Source of the DNA: Paraphysoderma sedebokerense
Taxonomy: Eukaryota; Blastocladiomycota; Physodermatomycetes; Physodermatales; Physodermataceae
Assembly (NCBI GenBank): GCA_025602915.1
Contig: JAHLJZ010000014.1
Coordinates: 310,001 to 374,000 of the forward strand
Direction of reading: 5' to 3'
DNA: 64,000 bases
Positions 45,139 to 55,523 of the stretch are shown in pieces. The notes under the pieces are model-generated. The model worked only from the letters and a program-made list of their open reading frames with translations, did no database searches and was not told where the DNA came from. Position numbers and translations under genes: made by a program. The first letter of the stretch is position 1; each line of letters starts with the position of its first letter.

Positions 45139-45617
45139 TGTTAGAAATTTACAGTAATCAATATCAATTGGGCCCGGATGATTCAGTCTGGTAGGTGTTG
45201 TGAATAAAACTGAATTGAAGATCAAAGAGCGAGGATAAAAAAAAGTCGAAAGACAGGGAATGCTTTGCAACTTTTTATTAACCCCGCATTGGGGATTTGG
45301 AAGGGCATAATAAACTGCAACGTCCCCGTTTCAATCTCCTATTCTTGAATTCTCTCATGGACAAGACGGCCAAAACTACGTTTTCCCCTCCTTATCGACT
45401 CTGTATGGGGGCAACACCTGGAACTTTATGATATTCAATTGCACTAAAATTCAGGAGAAGGAGCGCGAGTAGGAGAAACAAGAGACCAAGGGATCTATTC
45501 TTTTGGTCCTCCTGAGTTTGGTTAGATCAGCCGAGATGCTGAAACGCGTACTTTCGCCCAGTTGGCAAGGGCCGTGTTCGACTTCTTAGAGGTTCTCAAA
45601 TTTATTTCAACCTGTGT
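45139..45617. other. Intergenic, no gene seen
   Basis: Promoter of paralogue 3 and 3' flank of the RNA ligase gene. Nothing recognisable. Confidence 0.5.
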
Positions 45618-46862
45618 TCAGTCAATCAAAGAAGATAAGTGACGATGCAAATAGTCGCGAAAGTTGAACTTGTTTCTGTTGACATGATTCCGTTGCCGAA
45701 GTACATCCACAATCACCGAACCTCCGTCATTTTGGGACCTTTCAATAGAGATAACTCTTAGCAATTTCCGTTCTAATGCGTTGCTATCTTTCGGGAACCT
45801 CTTGTCAAGTTCTTGAAAGAACTCACGGCGTGAACAAGTGCGACCAATTGCTACAACAGGATCTGTCATATCATTCAGCCTTGGAATTACGATCTGATAA
45901 ATAGTTCGGTCAATCCCTTGGTACAACTCAATGTATTGTGGGAAATAGCTGAGGTATTCACTGGCTTCTTGTCGTAGCCAAATGTCCAAACAGAATCCAA
46001 GGTCGTCCTTGACTCTGCTTCCAATTGTTTGGTTAAAGACCATCAAGTACGACCTACTTTTTATCTTGATGCGTGCATAGTCTCGACCGTAAGGTCGATA
46101 ACTCTTGTTGCACACAACGAGCCCTTCACCAGCGGTGAAATGAAGTTTGTCAGCAAAATCGATGCAATCTTGTAATGTCGTGAGATCTGTTGTTTGAGGT
46201 TTAGGAACACCAATATCTTCATCAACTTCCATCAAGGTAACACAATTCCGTGTGCCAATGTGATATAATTTGGGTGATTTTACTTGCACGACCATGGCAC
46301 ATTCGGGATGAAGACGTTCGAAAAAGTACGCATGGGACTTGTTCAATCTAGAGAAATCTAAGTCTGAGCATACGGCGGCTTCCATGAACAATTCGTAGTT
46401 ACTTTTGTTTGGGTATTTGTCTCTGGGCTTTTGAGTGTCTATTTTTGAATTGCTGCTAACTCGCCATTCATCTTTGTAGTAGTAAAGTTTGAGCAGATGT
46501 CCGTCGTATTTCTCTTGTACTTGAATGATATCGGAAGAATTGCGAAAGACTGTTGTGGCGGCAGTAACGCTTTCGTTGGGAACAACTTCATTGTAATTCC
46601 AGAACTTTTCGAATGGATAGCATACACACTGAATGTAACCCGATGTATCTTGTTGTTTGGTAAAGATTGTCCCTCTGGATTCTCGCAATACAGTGACTTG
46701 TTCAGCAGTTCCTTTGGTCCACATCGACGTACCATGCCTGTATTTGACTGAAAAGAGGTCGTCTGTCTCATCTATTTCGAGATCGTATTGTTGAATCAGC
46801 AGACTTTTCGCCGACTCCCATGACAAACCATGTATCAATTGCGGCACAAGCAAATTCGTCAT
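45618..46862 (-). CDS. T4 Rnl1-like RNA ligase
   Basis: The single exon codes for 414 residues. It is a nucleotidyltransferase with motif I K118-Y-D-G (QEKYDGHLLKLYY), the upstream Arg element ESRGTIF (residues 61-67), motif III FFERL (180-184), motif IV GEGLVV (245-250) and motif V ARIKIKS (263-269). The order and wording match the T4 RNA ligase 1-like N-terminal family, also present as the ligase module of fungal Trl1. Here it stands alone, without the kinase and phosphodiesterase domains of Trl1. The enzyme would seal 3'-OH/5'-phosphate RNA ends using ATP. The C-terminal 130 residues are helical and not assignable. The next gene on the same strand is an RNA-processing-type ATPase. Confidence 0.87.
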   Translation of the reverse strand: MTNLLVPQLIHGLSWESAKSLLIQQYDLEIDETDDLFSVKYRHGTSMWTKGTAEQVTVLRESRGTIFTKQQDTSGYIQCVCYPFEKFWNYNEVVPNESVTAATTVFRNSSDIIQVQEKYDGHLLKLYYYKDEWRVSSNSKIDTQKPRDKYPNKSNYELFMEAAVCSDLDFSRLNKSHAYFFERLHPECAMVVQVKSPKLYHIGTRNCVTLMEVDEDIGVPKPQTTDLTTLQDCIDFADKLHFTAGEGLVVCNKSYRPYGRDYARIKIKSRSYLMVFNQTIGSRVKDDLGFCLDIWLRQEASEYLSYFPQYIELYQGIDRTIYQIVIPRLNDMTDPVVAIGRTCSRREFFQELDKRFPKDSNALERKLLRVISIERSQNDGGSVIVDVLRQRNHVNRNKFNFRDYLHRHLSSLID

Positions 46863-47548
46863 TGTAGTAGCCGTCTTGAGTAAACCTTCTTAGCACCTTC
46901 TTGAGCGACTATCTACGATTCATGCAGGTCGAACAGGTGACATTACACGCGTTGCGTATGACTCACGACTACGGTTATCTGTTAAAACACTTTTTCAGGT
47001 AAATAAATAGGGTGGATGGTTCTAAGTAGTTTATAAGTAGGTTTACAAAAAATGATTGCAGAAGCTGAAATACTAGTACTTCCAAACAGTAATACCAGAC
47101 CAGTGTGATCGCGCTATATTATTAGGATTCTGGCTTAATCAGTTGCTATTTCTTGGCAATATGGCCAGTGCAAGGCAACATTTGAACAATTATTGCATGC
47201 TACATTGGAGATAGATTTGATCAGCAATTTAAAGTCATGTACGATCAACTTAGCCCAAACACGCTATATGGAAAGATTGGCAATAAGACACAATCTCCAC
47301 GAGATACTCCCTAGATAAGCATCAATCTTTGTATGATCGTCATATGATGTTTATTTAGTCACCAGTTTCTCATGTGTACTAGTTAGCCAGCATATATCCG
47401 ATAACTGTATCTATAATACCAATTGAGAATACATCACTCATTTTTCAATCGTCACCGAATTCTGCCACTGTCGAAATTGCCGTCCCTGCCGTTTTGATCC
47501 ACCATGGGTTCATGAATACAACAGCTTGCAGTGCACTGGATCAAAACG
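46863..47548. other. Intergenic between RNA ligase and ABC-class ATPase
   Basis: About 690 bases, AT-rich. No gene or clear element; it must contain the ligase promoter. Confidence 0.5.
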
Positions 47549-50070
47549 TCAAATCTGTACAAATTTAGCATTGCGCAACCTATTAATCGCGGCAGCAACC
47601 TCGAATTTCCTTGCTTTACTGTGCCATCCGACGATCCATCCACTATTCACAATATGACAACCCTTCTCGTCTGTTTCTCTCTCCAAATAATCCACGCACT
47701 CTCTTAACGATACAACTTCCTTGTTCGTTTTGAATTTCTCTTCAATTAACTTTGCCAAGTATGCGATCGATTCACCAATATATCGAGTTTGTGACAATTC
47801 CGCAAGTTGATCAATATGCGATAAGTCAAGTTCACAATTGTAAATCGTTAATGAATGGAGCGAAGAAATTCTCACACGGTCTTTGTAGTGTGCGGGAGAC
47901 GGAAGGGTAGGTGTCCGCGAAGAAATGCGGCCGTAATAAAGGCCACCTTCGAAGTTTTTAGTGGATCATCTTCATTATCTCTTTCGCGCGAAAAGTGTAG
48001 TCCCTAGCGAAATTCAGGGTGTCAATATTATCTGCTTCATCACTGAGAAGATGGAGCCAGTGGCAAGAAAACGAACTTCGGAACGTAATGTTCCATGCAT
48101 ATAACTGTATCTGCTATGTCAAGGTAGTCTCCGCAGCCCCCAATCACCAGAATTGATGAGACTGATTTTTCTTCAAACAATTGCCGGGCCTGGTGAATAG
48201 ATTTTAAGAGAGAGCACAAAAATATATGCTGGAAGCTAAGTTTAAAAGTTACAGACCTTATAAATTAAGGGAGTGATAGGTTCGTTGTTTTTGTGAATCA
48301 ACGCTTGCATTCTGATATCACGAACAAGGAAGTTGGTAGCCGACGTATCTTCGTCGAATAAAAGGCCAGTTGCACCTATTTCCAACGCTTCCTGAATGCC
48401 GGCGGCCATAGACGTAGAACCTGACGCATCTGGGGTAGAGAAAGATGATGTGTCTTTGCCGTAAGGAAGATTGGTAATGAAGGGTGTAATATCGACCGCC
48501 GACACGTTACGACTGCACAGAACGACAGATTCTTAAGCCCGTGATAAACTTGATTAATTAAGTGCAAAAACAAACCCATCTTCTGCTCTGACTTTCACAA
48601 TATTGCCATCTCCAACTAAGTATTCACGTCCGTCACCTGGAATCTTGGGATAAATGCCCATCTCAATTGCCTTCAATAATGTGCTCTTTCCATGGAACCC
48701 ACCACCAACAATCAATGTGACACCTCTTGGGATGACAGTGCCGGTGATAGTACCACCATGGATTAGATTGAAAGACCGCTCAAGCGACTGAGGGGATTGC
48801 CATTTAACGGCTGAAGTATTAGGTAGAGGGATGTCGGAAGCACCAGATTGTCTGGGAAGTATAGCACCATTGGGTATAAATGCAATGAACCCTGTGAAAT
48901 ATATGGATTCGTTCAGCAATTGTTCATGTGAAGACGGATTTAAACTTTAAACATCAATATGTAAATTTCCACACCTTGTGAATTCACCTGGCCTCGTAAA
49001 TACTCTTGATCTTCGACGCAATCAACCCAGCTTTGAAGTTTATCCTTGTTCAGGGAGTTATAATAAAACGATTTCTCTAAAACTTCGGGCAACTGTTCCA
49101 CCAGCAATTCGGCGCAGTAAAAACCCATAATTGATCTTCCTTGTGCCGGTAAACCGAAGGTGAATCGAACCTCAATGTATTGAGGATTGATAACGACGGT
49201 GGATCGATAAAGTACATTTTGTGACGGTTTGTCAATAGTAATATGACCTCCGTTAGCTGCCTTCCACGAATCATGAGAAGGCTTGAAATCCAGTTTTCGA
49301 GAATGCAATCCGTCGTAGAACTCCCGTGTCAATACATCAGCCAAAGCAATTGCTCTGTTACTCATTTTAGTACAAATACAGACAATGTATGACGAAATTT
49401 TTAAACGGGTTTACCGTATTCGATTGCTGTACGTATCTGGTGGAAAACCGGCTGCTGTCATCGGAATTCGGGCACTTGAGCAGGCGTCAGACCCAAGCGA
49501 TAGATGAATATATACTGCAACCATTCTGCCTTACCGCAATCTGCTAGGGCTCGCATAGGCATCGCCTTGCACTTGGTCGACTATTAAAGTGATTTGGGAA
49601 CTTGGAAACAAATAGGAGCCTGAAGAAATCGATTAACCCGTCACGTTTAAAAAGCAGATGACCAAGAGAAAGCCAGAAGCTATGTAATACCTTTTATTCG
49701 TTTGTAGCTGCCATAACTTTGTCCCTCTATCTGTGTTAACATTGTGTGCAAATCATGGGATTTCAGATACGGCAGAGGCATGTCATGATCAGCTGGTATC
49801 AGCAGAGTGTTCAACTGTGAGCTGTCAAATTCTTGCTTTCGGTACCAAAACAATGCAAACCAGAATCATTGAAATTATTACGGTCCGCTGAAATATCGTC
49901 TCTATCGTTTTCGTTTACTGAAGATTGGGAGTCACTTCGATTCCGTTTGTTGCCGTATTTTGCCTTATAATAGGCCCCTCGGCCTCTTCCACGACCTCGC
50001 TCTTTTGGAAGCCCACCGTTAAGAGCGGTGTAAAATTACTTTATCTGGAGGAATGCAACTTACCGCCCAT
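47549..50070 (-). CDS. ABC-class P-loop ATPase (PF09818/COG3044, MRB1590-like)
   Basis: The first coding exon is 7 nt (50064-50070). Exon 2 starts at 50001 and gives MGERGRGRGRG, an RG-rich leader. Its junction with exon 3 (to about 49691) is unsure. Exons 49535-49619, 49415-49474, 48975-49354, 48576-48891, 48257-48512, 48077-48189 and 47549-48003 follow. Landmarks are MLTQIEGQSYGSYKRIKG, LIVDQVQGDAYASPSRLR, FIAFIPNGAILPRQSG, the Walker A GGGFHGKSTLLKAIEMGIYP, EDGRNVSAVDITPFI, GLLFDEDTSATNFLVRD (Walker B), LVIGGCGDYLDIADTVI and SQTRYIGESIAY. This family includes kinetoplastid MRB1590 of RNA editing. Inside the last exon, between KEIMKMI and NFEGGLYYGR (about 47950), the frame shifts by one with no usable donor: decay, a sequence error or an unseen splice. 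The MSN...-start at 49365 is false, because upstream exons continue the family. Confidence 0.85.
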
Positions 50071-50652
50071 ATTCCGCTGAATGCAGTGAGTTAGTTTAGA
50101 CTCAGAGGAAGTATGCCCAGTATACTGCAACGTTAAGAAGTATTTTTTTGTGGACTTAAAGACACCAAAACTCGCGCCAATCCTCCGAAGAATTGAATTT
50201 CAAGAAACAAAATCCGGTGGGCACATCGCGGCTATCTCATCTTCGCTTCGCTGCTTTGTCCATTTTCACAAAATATCATTGCTTGTAAACTGAAATGATT
50301 GTTTTCAAAAGGGTTATTTAGTTTACGGTCGCAAATTGCGGTAAAACATCGGATCACCACCGTATCGAACATTCTATTCATGAAAGTCACACCTCTTCGT
50401 TGTCTTCGTTGTGTTATCGGCTCTGGAGTGTCAAGAGACAAGAATGAGCAGTGGCAGATGACTATCCCGTCACCCCATTGTTGAGTCCCTGAAAGTCCGT
50501 TCGGAGCGGTGTTACCGGCGTTACTATTTTCGGCTTTGCATTCCCTTTTATCATGAATGGTAACATAAACTGGTAGTTGACATCTTTCGTTATCGTTTGG
50601 TTTATTCTGAACCTATTAGGCTTTAAAACTTTGTGCGCAACCGGACAATAAA
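50071..50652. other. Divergent intergenic region
   Basis: About 580 bases between the starts of the ATPase gene (minus) and the next membrane protein gene (plus). No clear element. Confidence 0.5.
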
Positions 50653-51624
50653 ATGGCCACCGAAACAGTTATTGTCACCGCCCAGTCTTTCGACCAGTGC
50701 TTCAATGCGTCATGGATTCAACTCACATTCACCAATTTCGTAGTTGCAGCCTTCATCATGTCTCGAATTGGTAGAGGAAAAGCGATTGATATATTATATC
50801 TTAGATCTATTCTCGACATCCTTATTCAGATTCCAATAATTTACATGTGCACGAACCCATCTAACCCTCGCGCTATTGAAGCCTTATGGAAAACCTTTGA
50901 TTATCTTAAGCTCCTTCTCTTTCCTCTGACAGCAATGTATACTATTATCCTTATACCAGACCAAAGCAAAATGGGCAAATACAAGAAACAAATGGTCATA
51001 CTCACGTACTTTGTGTGGGGTCTTTTCTGGCTTTTGGGGCTCAGTTTAGAGACCGACTGCATTTTCAGTGGCAGGTGCGATTTGGTGCCAAAAAAAGTAC
51101 CGAGACAGTTGATGGGTTTTGCGTATTTTAGTATCGTTTTCTTAGACACCTTATTCTCGGTCGCTAGTATTTTGGAATTCGTTGATTTCAAGAATGACAA
51201 TAGAAGCGCAATGATTCAGTCGTTCTGTAAGAACAAATTATTCAGAGTGTTCGTCATCAATCTGAGTGGTTTGGTTTTCTATAGTATTCTGACTTATGGT
51301 AACTCCTTTATTTGCCTTCAATATTGCTACCTCTTTACTCAGCTCTTAATTTATGTATCAACAGGTAAAATGGATAACGCTACTAACGAAGAAGACACAA
51401 TCGTTGGCCGATACTTTTTACGACTGTTAGATTCTTATGGCAATCTTATGCTAAGACTTTACCTAGTTGAATTTGTTCTCAGCAAGTTAGAATTTACTCA
51501 AGCAAAAGACGGCCACGCTCTGAGCCGTGTACATCCATCAGGACAAAGCCGAAATGGGGCACCACAAGCAGATGGTAGAAAAGTTGTCCTCTCGGCTGTT
51601 GCAGAAGAGAAATCGTTTGCCTAA
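50653..51624 (+). CDS. Multi-pass membrane protein, unknown family
   Basis: The single exon codes for 323 residues with about seven hydrophobic helices (around residues 20-40, 52-68, 85-103, 117-137, 155-172, 198-218, 222-240). A hydrophilic C-terminal region of about 70 residues follows. Landmarks are YLRSILDILIQIPIIYMCTN, VPRQLMGFAYFSIVFLDTLF and KLFRVFVINLSGLVFYS. It resembles neither the 6-13 kb array nor the 40.9 kb protein beyond topology. A receptor-like role is possible but unsupported by any signature I know. Confidence 0.65.
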   Translation: MATETVIVTAQSFDQCFNASWIQLTFTNFVVAAFIMSRIGRGKAIDILYLRSILDILIQIPIIYMCTNPSNPRAIEALWKTFDYLKLLLFPLTAMYTIILIPDQSKMGKYKKQMVILTYFVWGLFWLLGLSLETDCIFSGRCDLVPKKVPRQLMGFAYFSIVFLDTLFSVASILEFVDFKNDNRSAMIQSFCKNKLFRVFVINLSGLVFYSILTYGNSFICLQYCYLFTQLLIYVSTGKMDNATNEEDTIVGRYFLRLLDSYGNLMLRLYLVEFVLSKLEFTQAKDGHALSRVHPSGQSRNGAPQADGRKVVLSAVAEEKSFA

Positions 51625-51900
51625 GTCATTTGTAAAAAAGTTTTGACCCTTGTCCATTATTCTTTGTGGACTTCTTTATACCAAACAAAATGAAGTAGTG
51701 TTAGCTATGTTATAGATATATTCTTGTCATTTTATTTCTGTGGATACGTGCGAGGACCCGAGTCAATAAATCACGTGCTGTAAAATCCATAGCAACGTAT
51801 CGTAAACAAATTCGTAAGGACGGGTAATTGAATCCGACATTCTTTCCATAAATAATTATCAAATTGAATAGTTGTTCCATCTTTTTATTACATTGCCAAT

Positions 51901-54608
51901 ATGTCATTACAGGTGACAAATCCAAATGATATTAAGATATACCGAGTTGGGGGTTCCGGAAGAAATATCACTCTACCAGAATGGTTAGCCAAGAAGCACA
52001 AGAAATCGTTGAAACATGATCCAGGTATTTTCAATTCTTTTATTCATCCGTATCAGGATCCTATGTCAAACGCTTCTGTACATATAATCAAGGAGACATC
52101 CCTTACTGACTTACCTTTCTTCCGACTTCACTTTTTCTCTATTCCATTCTTGAATTCTTTTACTGGATTAACCACAAATGAACATAGAATGGAGAAATAG
52201 AATCGAATTGTTACAAGATTTCGAGTTTCCAGAGGCATCGTATAAAATTAAAATTACAAGGGACGGGAAATATGCATTGGCAACTGGAGTGTACAAACCT
52301 CAGATGAGAGTATACGATTTTCATGAAATGAGTATGAAATTCGAGAGACATAATAATTGCGAGAATGTCGATTTCGAGGTAACTTTTATTTCTTTTTCAT
52401 ACGGGTCTGGCGGTTCTGGCGGTGAAAATATGGAAGTTTGTAGGATTTAGAAGTTAACATCATGTTATTGTGAGTAGATATTATCAGATGACTGGACAAA
52501 ATCAGTACATCTTCAATCTGATCGAACTGTCGAGTTTCATTCGCAATACGGATTACATTATTCCACGAGGATACCGAAATTTGGACGAGGATTGGCGTAT
52601 CATTATCCTACTTGTGACTTGATGTTGGTTGGTGCAAGTAACGAAGTGTGGAGGTTGAATTTAGATTTGGGGAGATACAAGAAAAGTTTAATGACGGATT
52701 GTAACGCGATCAATGTAAGATTCTGAATTGTTACTAAAAGCGTCGATTATTTCTCCCCGTAGTATATGGTCTAACGATAGATCTGATATTTTAGGCTGTT
52801 GCAATCAATCCCGCTCATCAATTATTTGCGTTCGGTGGAGAAGATGGATTTGTTGAATACTGGGATCCTCGAATTCGAGATCGTATCGCTCGATTGGACA
52901 TTCGAAACACACTTATCCCTCGCTATATCAACCAGCCCGATACCTCTCTAGAAATTACTAAATTAAGTTACAGAAATGACGGATTGCACATGGGTATTGG
53001 AACCAATCAGGGACAAGTATTGTTGTTTGATTTACGACATCCAGCCCCTGTTGTTGTGAAGGACCATCAATACGGATTTCCGATCAAGACTATTGAATGG
53101 CATGACCTTAGCGGGAATGTTATCTCTGCTGACACAAAGATTGTTAAAATATGGGATAAAGAAACTGTAAGTGCTTGGAATATTGGTGTCCGATACTTTA
53201 GACTATATTGTACTGACTGTTACCTGTTTTTTTTTGTGCTTAGGGCAAACACGTAACATCCGTTGAACCGCCAAATGATATCAACGATGTCACAGTCTAC
53301 CCAGATTCAGGTCTATTTTTTATCGCCAATGAAGGAACTCAAATGCAAACGTACTATGTGCCTGAGCTCGGCCCGGCCCCCAGGTGGTGTTCGTTCTTGG
53401 ATAACTTGACAGAAGAATTAGAAGAGAACCCAACGCCGACGCTGTATGACAATTACAAATTCCTCACGAGGAAAGAGTTGCAAAGTTTGGGATTGGATCA
53501 TCTCATTGGTACAAATGTATTGAAAGCATATATGCACGGATTTTTTGTCGATTTACGATTGTACGAAAAGGTATTTGCCGTACTTCTCTTATTCTGTTTC
53601 GCTCTATTATGACTCCGCCGTCTGTAGTTTGATCCTTTTACTAATTATCGTTGGTGAATTATTTAGGCCAAAGCCATTGCCAATCCATTTGCTTACGAAG
53701 ATTACCGACGTCGCCTTATCCGCGAAAAATTGGAGAAACAACGATCTTCACGTATTTCGGCCACCAAGAAGCTACCCAAAGTCAACAAAAATCTCGCGGC
53801 ACGATTACTTTCAGAATCTACCCCGACAATCGCCGAGTCTGAAGATTCCAGTTCTCAAAATCCGTTGGGAGATTCACGTTTTACTGATTTGTTTAATAAC
53901 CCTGAATTTGAAGTCGACGAGAATTCACTAGAGTATAAACTTTTGCATCCTGTGCAGAGTAAAAAGATCAAAGAGATCAACGAGAACATGGAGAAATTGG
54001 ATAGTGATAGTGAGGGTGGTGAAGGTGGTAGTGAAAATGACATGGATGATGAAGAATTGTCCTCCTCGTCAGATGAAGAAGACAGGGGAACAAGTAATCG
54101 TGGTGACGATGGTAACGCTTCCCATCTGTCGTTATTATGGTGTATTGAATACAGGATACTAACGCGTTTTGTCACTTTATTAGAACTCCCGTTTTCGGTG
54201 GACCAGAAATATCAACCCATTTCATCCCGGAAAGCTAAAGTTAACACTAACCCGAAATCGAAGAAACGCGGTCCATCATTGTACAGTTTGGATTCAAATT
54301 CACTATCAAATCAACGCACTTCGTCTTCCAACGCGAAATTAGCATCCTTCTCTGAAAGGATACGTTCCAATCAGTACGATGGTGATGGACTACTTGAGTT
54401 AAGAGGAAAGAGGAGCGGAAACATGGAAATGAGATTTGAGGTGCGAAGAGGAAAGAAGAAAGGCGGTAGCTACGGAGAGATAAATGGAAACACAGACGAA
54501 GGACAATATCAAAGAAGAGAGAGGCGGGGTGTTAAGGAACTTGGATTACGAAGCGGGACTGGTCCAGACAGAGGTAGGGGGAGGGGAAGGGGGAGGATAG
54601 GAAAATAA
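51901..54608 (+). CDS. ENP2: Nucleolar protein ENP2 (NOL10), WD-repeat
   Basis: Seven exons (51901-52024, 52188-52378, 52478-52714, 52795-53166, 53244-53570, 53667-54111, 54184-54608) give 706 residues, the size of yeast Enp2. Landmarks are VTNPNDIKIYRVGGSG at the N-terminus, LLQDFEFPEASYKIKITRDGKY, DDWTKSVHLQSDRTVEFHSQYG, RGLAYHYPTCDLMLVGAS, and FGGEDGFVEYWDPR. Then come GTQMQTYYVPELGPAPRWCSF and YEDYRRRLIREKLEK, all typical of NOL10. The C-terminus is acidic, then Arg/Gly-rich. The protein acts in the nucleolus in 40S/SSU processome assembly. The last intron (54112-54183, 72 nt) is stop-free and in frame, so an unspliced reading adds 24 residues. Confidence 0.93.
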
Positions 54609-55523
54609 TGCATGGAATGATTTACACTTTTACTGCTTATCTGTAATTTTGTAAGAGAGAGGTTGAGGGATACTGATTGTACATGACAAAGGCCACATGG
54701 CAAGGTAATAATAGAATATTTGAATTCCAAAAGAAGGCCCGAGAGTGGAATGAAATGACGCGATTGAATGCAGAATGAGGTTTCAGAGGAGAAAAATGGA
54801 CACCAAGGACAATAATGGCAATTAGAGGCCGGGCAAAAGACTGTCGGCGGGGGAGTGCGATACTAGTGCGATGCGCACGCTGTGAGAGATCACTGAGGTG
54901 AGCGGAGGAGGAAGGCCGAGGGAACAAGAGCCGCCGTGTCAGATGCACATGTGCAAGTCACGTGTCAATTGTGCGGTGTTGCAGAGCGCATTGTGCGGGG
55001 TGCGCGCTTAAACGCGATCCGAGACAAGGGGAACGAACAACCAGCACGGAATCTGCAAGGGAGCTGCAAGGGGGAAATAATAATACCCGCATAATACAAT
55101 CTTGCTATGCGCTGCCCGAATTGCGAATTCTGAAATTGAAACCCTTTTTTTTTCGGTGCGCCGTCCCTTGGATTTTGATCCCCCCCAGTTTTATCCTTCA
55201 TCTCTTCCCTGCCAGTTCAATCCTATCCCTCCAAACCTTTCCACTACCATGTCCCTTTAACGTCTTGACAAACCTCCATAGTCGATACCACGGTCTCATT
55301 AACTCTCTAGCGATAACACGACTGTTTCCAAACTCAGTTTGCCTCCGGCCGCACCCGACAGACACCGATACCTAACTTTAATTAAATTGCCACCGGCAAT
55401 ATCTTAACTCAATTAGAATAAAGTCAGAAGACACACAGACGATTTAGATTTTATAGACAAACTAATTTTCTCCTGTCGCTTACCCCCCTTGGCTCCGAAA
55501 AAAAAGTATTTAAAACCTCAGTC
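54609..55523. other. Intergenic and 5' leader region
   Basis: About 900 bases before the bHLH gene. The part nearest the gene is pyrimidine-rich (CCCTTTTTTTTTC, CCCCCC), as in fungal promoters. Short frames on both strands have no family pattern. Confidence 0.5.

Noticed and set aside
49275-49365. Met at 49365 as start of the ABC-class ATPase
   Set aside because: Upstream exons encode conserved family segments (YGSYKRIKG, VDQVQGDAYASPSRLR) that join in phase, and the AG of this ATG exon is a splice acceptor.
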